Source: Thozetella sp. PMI_491
Taxonomy: Eukaryota; Ascomycota; Sordariomycetes; Chaetosphaeriales; Chaetosphaeriaceae
DNA length: 64,000 nt
NCBI GenBank assembly: GCA_021432635.1
Contig: MU270131.1
Span: forward strand, 1 to 64,000
Direction of reading: 5' to 3'
In this document: positions 10,867 through 20,949 of the stretch, piece by piece
How the letters are laid out: each line of letters begins with the position of its first letter
Position numbering within the stretch: position 1 is the stretch's first letter
Translations under genes and position numbers: made by a program
The notes under the pieces: model-generated
Seen by the model: the letters and a program-made list of their open reading frames with translations, nothing else
Databases searched by the model: none
Told to the model about the DNA's origin: nothing

Positions 10867-12027
10867 TCAGGAAGCTGCTTGTTTATTGGCGCGTTTGCCT
10901 CGTTTGCGTCCTTCGTGTGCCGCTGCCGTGACTGGGGCTCCCTCAAAAAACTCGAGGGATGTGGCCGTAGATATGCTCGGTTCGGTCCCTCCCCAGGTGA
11001 TGTTCCAGCCCCGACCGTCCGACTTCTTGTCCATGATGGCTGTCATGGCCCAAATATCTCGATATAGGTGGATTAGAGTTCGCGGGGTATACTCATGATG
11101 GCCAATGGGGGGGGAGGGGTTGGGAGATGTGTCGTCGTGTAGGCCGCTCATGGCCTTCAGACGGCGCGAGCGGCCTCGTTCGACCTTACTGGTTGGCTGA
11201 GACGCGTATGCCTCCCAGCGCCAGGCGCCGCCGTCCTTCTGGAGCTTCCGTGCAGCAGTCGTCGCCACAGGTGTCCTGCGGCGTGGCAGCTGCCACTCTT
11301 GTATCGGTCGCTTGCCCGAGGCCAAATCGCGCAGGAGCTCCCATTCTCCACGCGGGAGCGGTGGGAGCACCTTTGGAATCATGTCTCGCCAGACCTTTAG
11401 CTGCTTCGTTCGCGTGACTGCTGGCGACATGGGCCGTCCCCAAATGTTCTCCTTCGGTATGCGCCTCTCTAGGTTGACCTGCCCGGGTTCGATGACGGCG
11501 TTGGGCGTGTTGCGCATGCCGCGGCTGGCTTGCGATTTCATCAATGCCTTCAGTTTCTCGACATCCCATTTGTCGAGCCAGTCTGCCTTCCGAGCCTTCT
11601 TGCCTGCACCGAAGTTCACGGCTGCGGACCGCATCTGTTCTTCGAGGGCGTCCGAATCGGCGGCAGGCTCCAGCCGAACAAACTGACTTATTAGCGCCCG
11701 TCGTCGGCGCCCAGTGCGCGCGAAGACATGTAGTAGGATTGTGCGCAGCCGGTCGAGGCTTCCCGTGGTGGCAGCCCGCAGGTACCGGTGGCCATGCTGG
11801 GCCGATCGTATGTATTTCTCGGGGTTGTTGGTGGACCGGTGCCGACGGAATAGATGCTTGACGCGGTCGGTGATAAAGGGCCGGGCTACCAGCGGCAAGT
11901 AGCTGGCCTCGCGGAGGAGATGCCGGTAGGCGTGGAGCACCTCGGCCCGGGCGGGAAGAGAGCCGGAGGGCATAAGGTGGCGCACGATATAGCTCTGTGG
12001 TGGGCGAGAGGCGATGTTGTCGGTCAC
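10867..12027 (-). CDS. LYR-motif protein, Cup1-like
   Basis: Single exon, 386 residues. The LYR-type segment is near the N-terminus (VLHAYRHLLREASYLP, ~residues 29-44), followed by the basic helix FITDRVKHLFRRHR. LYR proteins are usually small mitochondrial matrix adaptors that bind acyl carrier protein and help respiratory complex or Fe-S assembly. This longer architecture, with an Arg-rich C-terminal half (motifs KENIWGRPMS, VLPPLPRGEWE, DGRGWNITWG), matches the fungal Cup1-like LYR group as I remember it. Mitochondrial location is inferred from the family. The 5' flank is cut only 91 bp upstream of the ATG by the scaffold gap, so the promoter is not fully present in the assembly. Confidence 0.75.
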   Translation of the reverse strand: MTDNIASRPPQSYIVRHLMPSGSLPARAEVLHAYRHLLREASYLPLVARPFITDRVKHLFRRHRSTNNPEKYIRSAQHGHRYLRAATTGSLDRLRTILLHVFARTGRRRRALISQFVRLEPAADSDALEEQMRSAAVNFGAGKKARKADWLDKWDVEKLKALMKSQASRGMRNTPNAVIEPGQVNLERRIPKENIWGRPMSPAVTRTKQLKVWRDMIPKVLPPLPRGEWELLRDLASGKRPIQEWQLPRRRTPVATTAARKLQKDGGAWRWEAYASQPTSKVERGRSRRLKAMSGLHDDTSPNPSPPIGHHEYTPRTLIHLYRDIWAMTAIMDKKSDGRGWNITWGGTEPSISTATSLEFFEGAPVTAAAHEGRKRGKRANKQAAS

Positions 12028-12118
12028 TTAGTGGCTCTGCAAATGTGCAGGTACCTTGGAGGGGTAGAGAGGCTGGGAGCCACACAAGCTCTGGCAACGT
12101 CTCGGATGCACAGCTGTT

Positions 12119-12128
12119 NNNNNNNNNN
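12119..12128. other. Assembly gap (10 N)
   Basis: Ten N bases, typical of a scaffold join of unknown real size. The 3' exon of the RGS gene, expected on this side, is missing, so at least that sequence is lost here. Confidence 0.98.
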
Positions 12129-12159
12129 TTGATCACGTAAGAAGAATCCACGTGATCAA
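12129..12159. repeat. Perfect inverted repeat beside the gap
   Basis: TTGATCACGT at 12129-12138 pairs with ACGTGATCAA at 12150-12159 around an 11-nt loop. This is the first sequence after the N gap. The right arm also occurs at 13-22. It could be a terminal hairpin of a mobile element. Confidence 0.85.
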
Positions 12160-12220
12160 TGGGATCCTAATACTACAGATCCTCCACAGCTCGCCAGCGC
12201 TGCGAACAGCTATTCCAACA
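12138..12220. repeat. 83-bp repeat, copy 2
   Basis: Identical to bases 1-83. It sits inside what should be the last intron of the RGS gene, 26 bases past that intron's donor, and abuts the scaffold gap. Confidence 0.85.
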
Positions 12221-12246
12221 GAAGGCATTTGCGCCTGCACACTTAC

Positions 12247-14320
12247 ACTGGCCATCAGCTTGAAGACGGCGTTTTGGGCGTCCTCGAAAAGGGCAGTCAC
12301 TTCGTGCAGTGTATCGATCATGGCAACGTCCTGACCGACCGCTTTCGTCATGCGCGTGGCCAGGTTGTTCCGCAGCTGGTGGTCGATGTTGAGCTCACAT
12401 GGCGATCCTGGCGCCAAAAAGGCATTGTAAATGCCATAGGCTTGGGCCATGATCTCCTTGATCCCGTCCATGGACGCAGCGTTGTTCGGGTTCTTCTGAG
12501 CCGCCCTGGTGGCGGAGCGACATTGCCGGACGAACTCATCGACATCAATGTAGAACGACAGGTTCTCCTCACAGTGGGTCTCGCGGAGGTTCTCGCGGAA
12601 CAAAAGCCTCAGGGCGGCGTCGTTGAGAATCTTGTCCAACCGCTGCGTATTGGAGTCGCGGGCGATACCCGCATTTCTCGACACAGTCTGGCTCTCGCTC
12701 TCAGACGGACGGCCCCTCGCCAGCGCTCCGCTTATCAGATCCTTACCCTTGAGCGAGAGCTGGTAAATGGCATGCTTTGTTGGCTGGAACAGGTTGTTTC
12801 CAGGATTCTGAGCCATGTGGGATCGGTCCTGCTGGATGGGCTCGATCAGATCGTACTCGACGAAAAGAGCGGCTATCTCGATCGTCTCCCTTCGGTCCAC
12901 GGTTGTGCAGCAGTCCATGAGCCAGTCGGTGGCAGCCTTGCCGGTAAAGGTCTCCGTGTATGTCTTGCCGGCGACCTTGCGATCCTTGGCCATTTTTACT
13001 CCCGTGAGGCCGTCTTTGTAGTCACTCAGCGAGTCTGAGTCCGCTGAGCTGACCGTAGTCTTAATATTAGGTCCATGCGCTCCTACAAATCTCCTGAAGA
13101 TAACCTCAATGGTACCCCGGTCTGTTACGAGCTTGTCCGTCTGTCCGTCCCTCTCCAGAATGACCAGTTGGGTCGGGGCGCTGCCCACCAGCTCGGCGAC
13201 TTGCTTCTGCTGAATGCCATTCCGGGAACAAAATCGGTCCAAGATACAGATGCCCTTGGGGGTTAGCTGCCAAACCGATCCCTTCATGGTGTAGACCTGT
13301 TGGTACTTTCCATCGGCCGACTCGATAAACCGGGCCTCCAGGAATCTCTGACATATTGACCGGGCCATGTCCTTGGCCATGGAGAAGGTAGTGGTGGTGG
13401 TGGTTGTCACAATTCGCGAGGGGTCCTTGGGATCTGGCATCCGGTTGGACTGGGAGAACTTGAGGGATCCCAAATTGTTGATGGCATCTTCTGACAAAAA
13501 GGTGTGCTCAATCTTGCTCAAACGCACTCTGTGCGCCGACAAAGGCAGAAGGCTAACAATAAGGGTGGAGAAGAGGTCCTTGAAGTCCTAGTTACGTAGT
13601 GTCAGCAGCTAGTACACCGGGCGGTGGCATTCGAGATGGCCGGCGGCCAAGGTCGAGGTTGCCTTCCATTCCCGCTTCCAGGGAGAGAAGACATGTCCAT
13701 GACGACCTCGGCCGCACCCGGTTCAGCAAGAGGGACCAATTGCTAGTGCAGAGACTAACCTTGGTGAATGGCCGATCGTCATCGGTCATCCGAAGTAACC
13801 TCGACGACGTCTGGTGCATCTTGTTGTCGAGGCGGGGAACTAGGACGGGAGGGGGCCGGGTCGGGTCGGTTTCGGTGTACCGCTGCGAGGGAGGGTCCTT
13901 CAACAAAGGCAGCGGGCTATGGGTGGGGGTCGTCTTGCCCTCAGCAGACGTAGGCAAGAAGATAGACGAGGGCCGGTTTCGCGGAACCTTGTCGGGGCTC
14001 GGCTGCGCACTGCCGATGGCCGAGTCGGGGCCGACGATGGACAGCCGGCTGAGGGACTGTCTCGAGCGAACGCGAGGCTCGGCGATGCCTGCGATGGTCT
14101 TGTCGAAGGCGGAGACAGCGAGCTGAAAGATGCCCGGGGATCTCTGGGCGGTGCCGGCGGAAGAGGCGGAGCGTGGTGGCAGGTTGGTGTCCTCTGACGT
14201 GGGTGCGGAGGTGACGAGAGCGGCGAGGGGGGCAGGCCGTTGTTTTAAATTGTTGTCGTAGGAATTGCTAGCGTTGCGGTTCTTTGTGAGAGGTCTAGAC
14301 GACTGGGAGACCGCGGCCAT
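12247..14320 (-). CDS. flbA: FlbA-type regulator of G-protein signalling, 3' end missing
   Basis: Exons 14320-13760 and 13587-12247 are separated by a 172-bp intron (GTTAGT...ACTAG). The joint DRPFTK/DFKDLFSTL is characteristic of FlbA/RgsA proteins. The 634 residues present comprise a Ser/Pro-rich N-terminus (1-165), a fungal DEP-type domain (~210-300), a second DEP domain (~345-440, with GKAATDWLMD) and an RGS domain (~480-630, with LFRENLRETHCEENLSFYIDVDEF). FlbA accelerates GTP hydrolysis on G-alpha and so restrains vegetative growth and permits conidiation; that is known for Aspergillus and inferred here. The coding sequence stops at LMAS followed by a good donor (GTAAGTGTGCAG). The expected last exon is absent: the intron runs into the repeat and the N gap, and the other contig does not carry it within the 91 bp before the LYR gene. 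Most likely an assembly break rather than a null allele. Confidence 0.9.
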
Positions 14321-15837
14321 CTAACGATCGGGGGCGAGGGTCAGTGGGCAATGCAAAATGCCAAAAAGGCGAGGGTGAGACGGTGGGAGAAGAGTGTGTG
14401 AGTGAGGGTGTGTGGGAAGGTGGACGCTTTTGGGTGAAATAAGAGGGACACGGAGAGAGGTGGGAAGAGGTGGAGCGGGCCAGGACAGGGGAAGGATAGG
14501 GACATGAACCGCCTGGAGCGGCGCACCACACCACTCGTAGCGTGCGGCCAAGTACTGGTACTTTAGTTTCCCCCCTCCCCAGCTCCCGAGATGTGCCAGG
14601 GATTCTGTGGGGCTTCCCACCTCCGTTTGACCAAGCCCTCCACTCCCCTCCCCCCCACCGATGCCACGCCGCCCTTGCAAGGAATAAAAAAAAGGTAGTA
14701 AAGAAAAAAGCCTTGGCCCTTTGAAGAAACCAGGTCAACAAAGACAGGAGGGGGAGAAAAGAGGAAAAAAAAAACCTTTCACCGGGAGAGAAAGGAATGG
14801 GGAGGGGGAGCATGGCGGACGATCCCTTGGGGGCTTAAAAATTCCCCTTTTTTCCCTTCCTCTTCTCTCTTTCTCTCTTTCTCTCCCTCACAGAGTGGAA
14901 GAGGCAGCGAGTGTAAGAAGAAGCAATGATGAAGCGGGGTGGACGATCAAGAACAGGAGGCAGCGCAGCGAATAAGGAGTGAGAGACATTGTAACAGGTT
15001 TGATCTCGGGGCTCAGCACCAGGTCAATGGGCCATTCTGGGGAACAGCAGGCTCTGCAGGTCGGAGGCAGGCCGTGGGGGATAAGCCCATAACTTTTGCT
15101 TTTCCGTTGCACTGCTGTTTGCTTTTTGCTGCTCCCCGTTTTTTACGTTGCGAAGCATCCCGCGTTCCGTGGAATTCATCTGTTCACCACGAGTCGCAGA
15201 CGCACGGGGGGGCACTGGCCCATGGGGAGCTGTGGCAGACAATCGAAGGGAAGTATTAGCAGGCAAAAATACACCCTGCTCTCTCTGACCTCTGATTGCA
15301 CATGCAGCAGCAGCATCGTCAACCGTAACAGCGACTAGAACAGCGACAGCAACAGATAGCAGGAGCCAGCTAGAGGTTTGGGGGGAAGGGGATGGGATGG
15401 GAGGGGCGGCTGCGCCTGCCTAACCCAACTGTCGCAAAATACCTATGCTGCACTGCAGAACATAGTATTGCCGCCAACTTGGATGATAAATCTCTGGGTC
15501 TCTGACCAGCATTTCAAGCAGTACGGCGGAAACAGTAGCTTGCAGGCTTACAACGTGAATAAGGTGTGCAGTAGCTACCCGGACGACCCGTTGCGGTGGT
15601 TACGTATTATTCTGTCAGAGGCGGTACTTGTGTGCAAGCCCCCGTAAATGGCTGCCTCTAGTCTCTGATGGCCGGCAAGACATTCCGGATATGTACGAGC
15701 ACAGGATGGGTCCGGAAATACGGTGGGTGAGACTGGGGGAGTGGGAGGAGGGGGAGAGGTGAAGGGGCATGCAACATGGAGTTTATGGTGTGTCGTGTGC
15801 TCCGCTTGTGCTCTTAACGAAGGCTGATGTCGCTCCA

Positions 15838-15866
15838 CGACGACGACGACGACGCCGCCGCCGCCT
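15838..15866. repeat. Trinucleotide microsatellite
   Basis: A run of CGA triplets passes into a run of CGC triplets. No coding frame around it looks real. Confidence 0.7.
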
Positions 15867-18800
15867 AGAACGAAGGCCATTTCATACCCAACGAGGTCAG
15901 GCCTGGCAAGATAGGTCTTATTCCTTCCACTCCCTCCAACGGGGGGAGATGCGTTGAGTTTGGTATGCCACCACGAGAAGGAGAAAGGTAACAGTCACAG
16001 GCACCCGAGCCGAGAGCAAACAAGGGCATCCTTTGGGCGATGCCGTAGGCCGGAGGCCGGGGAGGGGGGGCTTAGGCTTGGGCCTGCAAGAAAGAAGAGG
16101 AGCCTTTGAATGGGTCCTCAGCAGCCAATCAAGGGGAAAAAAAATCGCTGCTCCTCTGTGGAAAGAGGTGGGGTTGAGCCATGTGGTCGAGAGGGTGGGT
16201 AGGAAGACATAACTCACGGCAGGTAGCGCAACTTTGCTTTACCCCCTGGTAGGGTGATTGGATGTGACTGGAATACGACCGGGCAGCATGGCTGCAGCGG
16301 CGACGCATGGCCAGCGTGGGAGCCGTCGTCAAGGAACAAAGTCTGACAACAGCCCCGGGACAAGATCTGCGCGTGGCTTTCAGGGATCATTCCCACCAGA
16401 CCAAACTGTTTTGGGTCCAAGGCCCCTGCAGCCACGCTTTTTGCAATTCGTGGCACTTTCGGCGGGGCCGTCCTTCCCGCCTTGTCATTCGCTCCCTCGA
16501 GTGGCGCCTTTCCCCACCACCCTTGCTTAGGCTTTGCCCAGAAAAAAAGATATAACGGAGCGCATGGCGGCCTTTCTAAGCGGGTAGGTAGCCTGGCACA
16601 CTCTATTCGGGTTACCAGTTTGGGGGGGGGGGAGGCGGGAGCTGGGGACAACCCTGGAGTTACTAAAGCCCGCTCGCCAGGTACTTTAACGGCAAGGGCG
16701 TAGATATTGGGCTTGAGAAATGAAGGGAAGGGAAAACAAAATCCAAAAATTCCCCGCTGCAAAGGGTGACGCCCGGCAGTGGTGCTAGGCAAAGCGTATT
16801 ATGAAAGTTTTGGCTCAAAAGCGTGCAAAGTTGCTCCTGCACGCAATGGAACGAGCCAAGGCTGGACTAGCCCCTGCCCGATCTCACCCAGCAACACTTG
16901 TCTGGAGCCCAGCTCGAGCATACGGAAGAATTCTCATCTTTCGGGTATCCACTTGATCCCTCTCAGGGCTTGGCTAGTATAATTAAGTGCAGGGGACGAG
17001 CTGGGGAGCCACGAATTCACCACCGGCTGAGGACAAGCCTGGCTCGTGGGGGTCGAGTCGGATTCGATCGAACGACCATAGTCCACACATAAGGGAAAAT
17101 ATGCATGATGATGTGCGGTAGGAAAAGCCCAAGAGGACTAGGTGGGCGCATGCGTGCGCGTGTCTGTGGTGAGTGGGGGAGGAGGAGTACTATGTAGGAG
17201 CCGGAAACACACATACCTCGGTTCCTTTCCGCAGGGCTGCTGCCCAGCGGTACGCGGTTCTTCCGACCCAGCGGTTCAACCAAGCTTTTCACCACCTATG
17301 TGGTGTTGGGAGCGAAGGCCGACCGTTGGCGGACCACGGGGGACGTGCTCAAGCGGCGGCGCCTAGAATAGACCGGACGCTTGACAATGATCTCCCACTG
17401 GCGCCTGATCTTCTATCTCCTATCCGACCCTGTTTGTCACGAGGCACAGATGGCACCTCCCGCGCCCGAGCGCTCGTCGATGAGGCCTTGGAGCCGGAAG
17501 GGAGGAGTGGAAACAGCCTTGCAAGGGACAAGCGGCAGATGGATCCGGCGGTGCGATCAAACCGAAGCCGCTATCGTAATCTGATGCCGCTAAAGCAGCG
17601 AATTCAGCGAAACGTCCGGAACAAACTGGCGCTGGCCTCCCCTTGCACGGCGTCTCCGCGTGTACCAGTCGCTCCGCTACAACGAGAAGGTTTTCCCGCC
17701 CTCTCCTGGGCCAACGGGGTGGCGCAATCTCTAATGATCCATCGTCAGCACGGCAAGACCCTAGCGACCATTCTATCTACAGGCGGGAAGAGAATGCAAA
17801 TGTCGGATGTGTGTTCCCTCCACAGCACCCCTTGCCCATCCGGAACTTGGGGCTGTGGCTGCCTGACACTTGAGACACGAGATCTGCAATGGAAGCTTTG
17901 TTCGGGCTTCCAAGGCACTAGCAGCCCACTCCCCACGTGTGTGGAGATTGCCGGGGAGGGATGGGGAACGGGAGGAAGGAAGAGGGCAGCGGGCCCCGAA
18001 ACAAGAAAAAAAAAACTTCTAGAAGAAAATGAGAAAGGAAATGGGGGCCTCCAAAAGTGGCCAGGGCCCAGGACCAGGCCCGGAGGGCAACAGGAGCAAT
18101 GTGGCATCGCATGAATTTCGCAAGAAAAAAGGGAGCGCTGACCTGGATCACGACTTGAGTCAAGTTTCGAGCGGCGCAGTTTCGCGGAGGCGCTTTGCGA
18201 TCCTAGCCCGGCTGCCACGTTTGACGTTTCGCCGTCGCCGATGGGCGTCCTCGCCCTGTTTAAATTTAGAGTCGCCCTCTCACCGTTGTTCGGCTTGGCC
18301 AAGGAAGAGAGAGTGCCGGTCTGGTTAGTCCGCTAATATTGCCTGGCCCGGACCTGACAGGAGGAAAAGGCTGGAGGAGGAACAGGGGATCGACTGTCAG
18401 CAACAAGGCTCGCGCTTGAGTCACACTTCGGGTGGTGCGCGCTAATCTGGCGCCGTTGTGGTCGGGACGAGGCTGTCAAGAAGATGGGTTAGGATTTGAC
18501 TGAGGAGGAAGAGAAACGAAATGAGGAACAGGCGCCAGTTCCCTTCCAGGCCATTATGAAATACGAAGTTGCGCCCAGGGCAGCTCCAGCACCCTGCATA
18601 TGAAGCACAGCGCTGTCCCTGCTAAGCGATAAGGCCCGTAGCCGAGGTCACTGCATTGGTTTAGGCCCCTCCCTTTTTTCCCCGGCCCTCTGGCCCTCAC
18701 GCTGGGGTAGAAAAAGGGGCTCACGCCGTTAAGGGTCATTTCCCCGAAGGGTGTCAGTGAGTACTGCATCTCGCTCTCCGCGGGGGGGGGAGCCCCTAAA

Positions 18801-20928
18801 GGCTGGCGATCGTACTCGGTGCTATACTACACACTTGCTCCTTTGTGGTACTGTACTACGTAGTTGCTCCAGGGGGCCTCCGCCTGGATTTGCTCCCTAC
18901 TTTCTGATCACAGACTATGTGCAGCGGCCAGGGAGGGGAAGCCTCTATGGAGACATAATTTCGCCTGCATCCTGTCGAGACTGTGATGGATGCATCGCGG
19001 CAGGTCTAGCTGCGGCATGGCTGCCGGTGAATGATAGCTACTGGCCCGCTTCTTCCACGTGTGCACCCGATTGTCATCTCGATGACAGGGCGCTATTGGA
19101 CGGCTGAATGGGTTTGAAAAGGGCACACGGTTCAGATCGTGGGGGATCGTTGCCGTTGCCCAGAGTACGTGCGCTCTTCCTGTGCAGGCAGCCTTGCACC
19201 GCTCAGTCTGGCTGAGGCCGCGCGAGAGACTGAAGACAAACGCCTTGCCGCAATCTAGACTCGAGTGCCCGGGATCCAGAAAGGGCGGGAACAAGCTTCT
19301 GCTAGGTTCGCTTGTTCGCTGTCACTTTGGGTTGCGTTCCGCCTCAGATTTAGTGATTTCGGATAATTCCCACGTTTTTTCTCGCTTCCCACGTTTTCTC
19401 GCACTTCCCACGTGGATGGGCATCCCTTCCCTTTGCCGGCCCGATCATCGCCCGTCCCTGTTTGATCCGATCGTCGCTTTCGCCGTTTGGGCCGAGAGCA
19501 ATTTGCTGCGTGCTCCACGCCCGCTACGAGCCCTAAACCCGGAGAGCACATTCGAAACAAAAAGCAACAGCGGCAACGGCAGTAACAGCGAAACAGCCAG
19601 CGGCAACAGGGGACGCGGGCATCCGCGGCGCTATGGATGGATGAGTGTCCCGCATGGGAGAGAAATTCGGTGGCTCCCTAGCGTCCTGCAGGGTGCTGAA
19701 TGCAGCCAAAATGGTATGACATGGCAGTGAGGGGAAGGTGCAGCGCTGCGACGCTGCAACGGGAATCGGCTCGTGGTTGGGGGTGGGCGGTGGAAGATTC
19801 CCGTGTCTCGTTGAGAAGGGAGGGGGCTGCTGCCCGAACGTGGGGTTTGCGTGGCACCGTGGCAAGCCGCGCGACCAAGAGGTTGCGATATGGCGGTGAC
19901 CGGCCTCCCTGGCAAGCTTTGATCAAACCTGCCAAGCGAGTCCAGCTGGGCCAGTGGAGCCACCTGACGATGCAGTCGCAGTGGAGCAATCTCACGGGGA
20001 GACCCTGGCCGGCAACCTTGGCTTGTGGCCCCAGGACAAGGCGCGATCGACGAGACGGACAGGATTAAATCTTCGCTCGTGGAGAGGCGGGCTGAGAGGT
20101 GCCCAGTTTGACCCCCTCCTTCTTCTGCCTCTACGACTCTTTCCCTCTCTCTCCTTCGTTCCGAGCTTCCTGCTAGGCGGCCTAGGTGCCTTGACGTAGT
20201 GACCAATTCCTTTAACTACCTGACGGCCGCACCATCCGGCGATGGGAGGCAGCCCCAGATCGGGCTTGCAGCTGGCGGGCGAGATTTCCCGCTCTATCTC
20301 CAGTGCGACCCGGCTGGTAGCCGATAATTAGTGTCTACGAAGTTAGGGTAAGGCAGCCTGCCCGAGCCTTAGCCCAAGTGCATCTACGTAAAGTATCCTA
20401 AGTGAACTCCACATAGGCAGGCAACTCCATTGAGGCGCCACCCACCACCAACCCCTCTGCTCCTTCCATGCAAGGCCTGATTGCAAATCTGACAGCGACA
20501 CTTTGTGCCATATTGAACGTTTCTGACTCCGTGGAAGGTGCTACCTTAGCCTAGCCGCTCACAAAAGCAAAGGTCCTTCCTCTAGGGGGAAGGGGCAGAA
20601 CTGGTCGTTGAATCTGTAGGACCGCGGCTTGTACCGGTACTTGTGCCGGTACCTGCCCACTTATGCACCGGTCAGCCAACCAGCGCTGGCCTTCTCGCAA
20701 TCTCGGGAAGCGAACAAAGAACGCATGACGAGGTGGGGCACTTGCCACGTGGGAAACGAAGCCACATGTCGGGCAGGGGAGGGGGAAGGGGAGGGGTGAT
20801 GGTCGTCATTTCCTCATATTTTGGAATTCGCCCAGCGCCGATTGACGAAGGGTAGGATTCGGAGCAGGGCTCCTACCTGATCGAGGCGCGGGCAGGAAGG
20901 CCACCGCGGCTTCTCGGATCGAAACAGG

Positions 20929-20949
20929 CCGCCTGCCGTAGGCAGGCGG
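20929..20949. repeat. Perfect 9-bp hairpin
   Basis: CCGCCTGCC at 20929-20937 is followed by GTA and the exact inverse GGCAGGCGG at 20941-20949. It is very GC-rich and would form a stable stem in DNA or RNA. It sits within the gene desert with no adjacent gene. Confidence 0.7.

Noticed and set aside
15838-15866. Possible CRISPR-like or coding repeat
   Set aside because: Simple trinucleotide microsatellite; no spacers, and not in a credible gene.
17173-18114. 313-codon open frame in the gene desert
   Set aside because: Composition looks random, no domain, overlapped by other long frames on the opposite strand; expected by chance in GC-rich DNA.
20740-20770. CACGTG near 20736 as a phosphate box
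   Set aside because: No phosphate gene nearby; the hexamer is expected by chance at this base composition.
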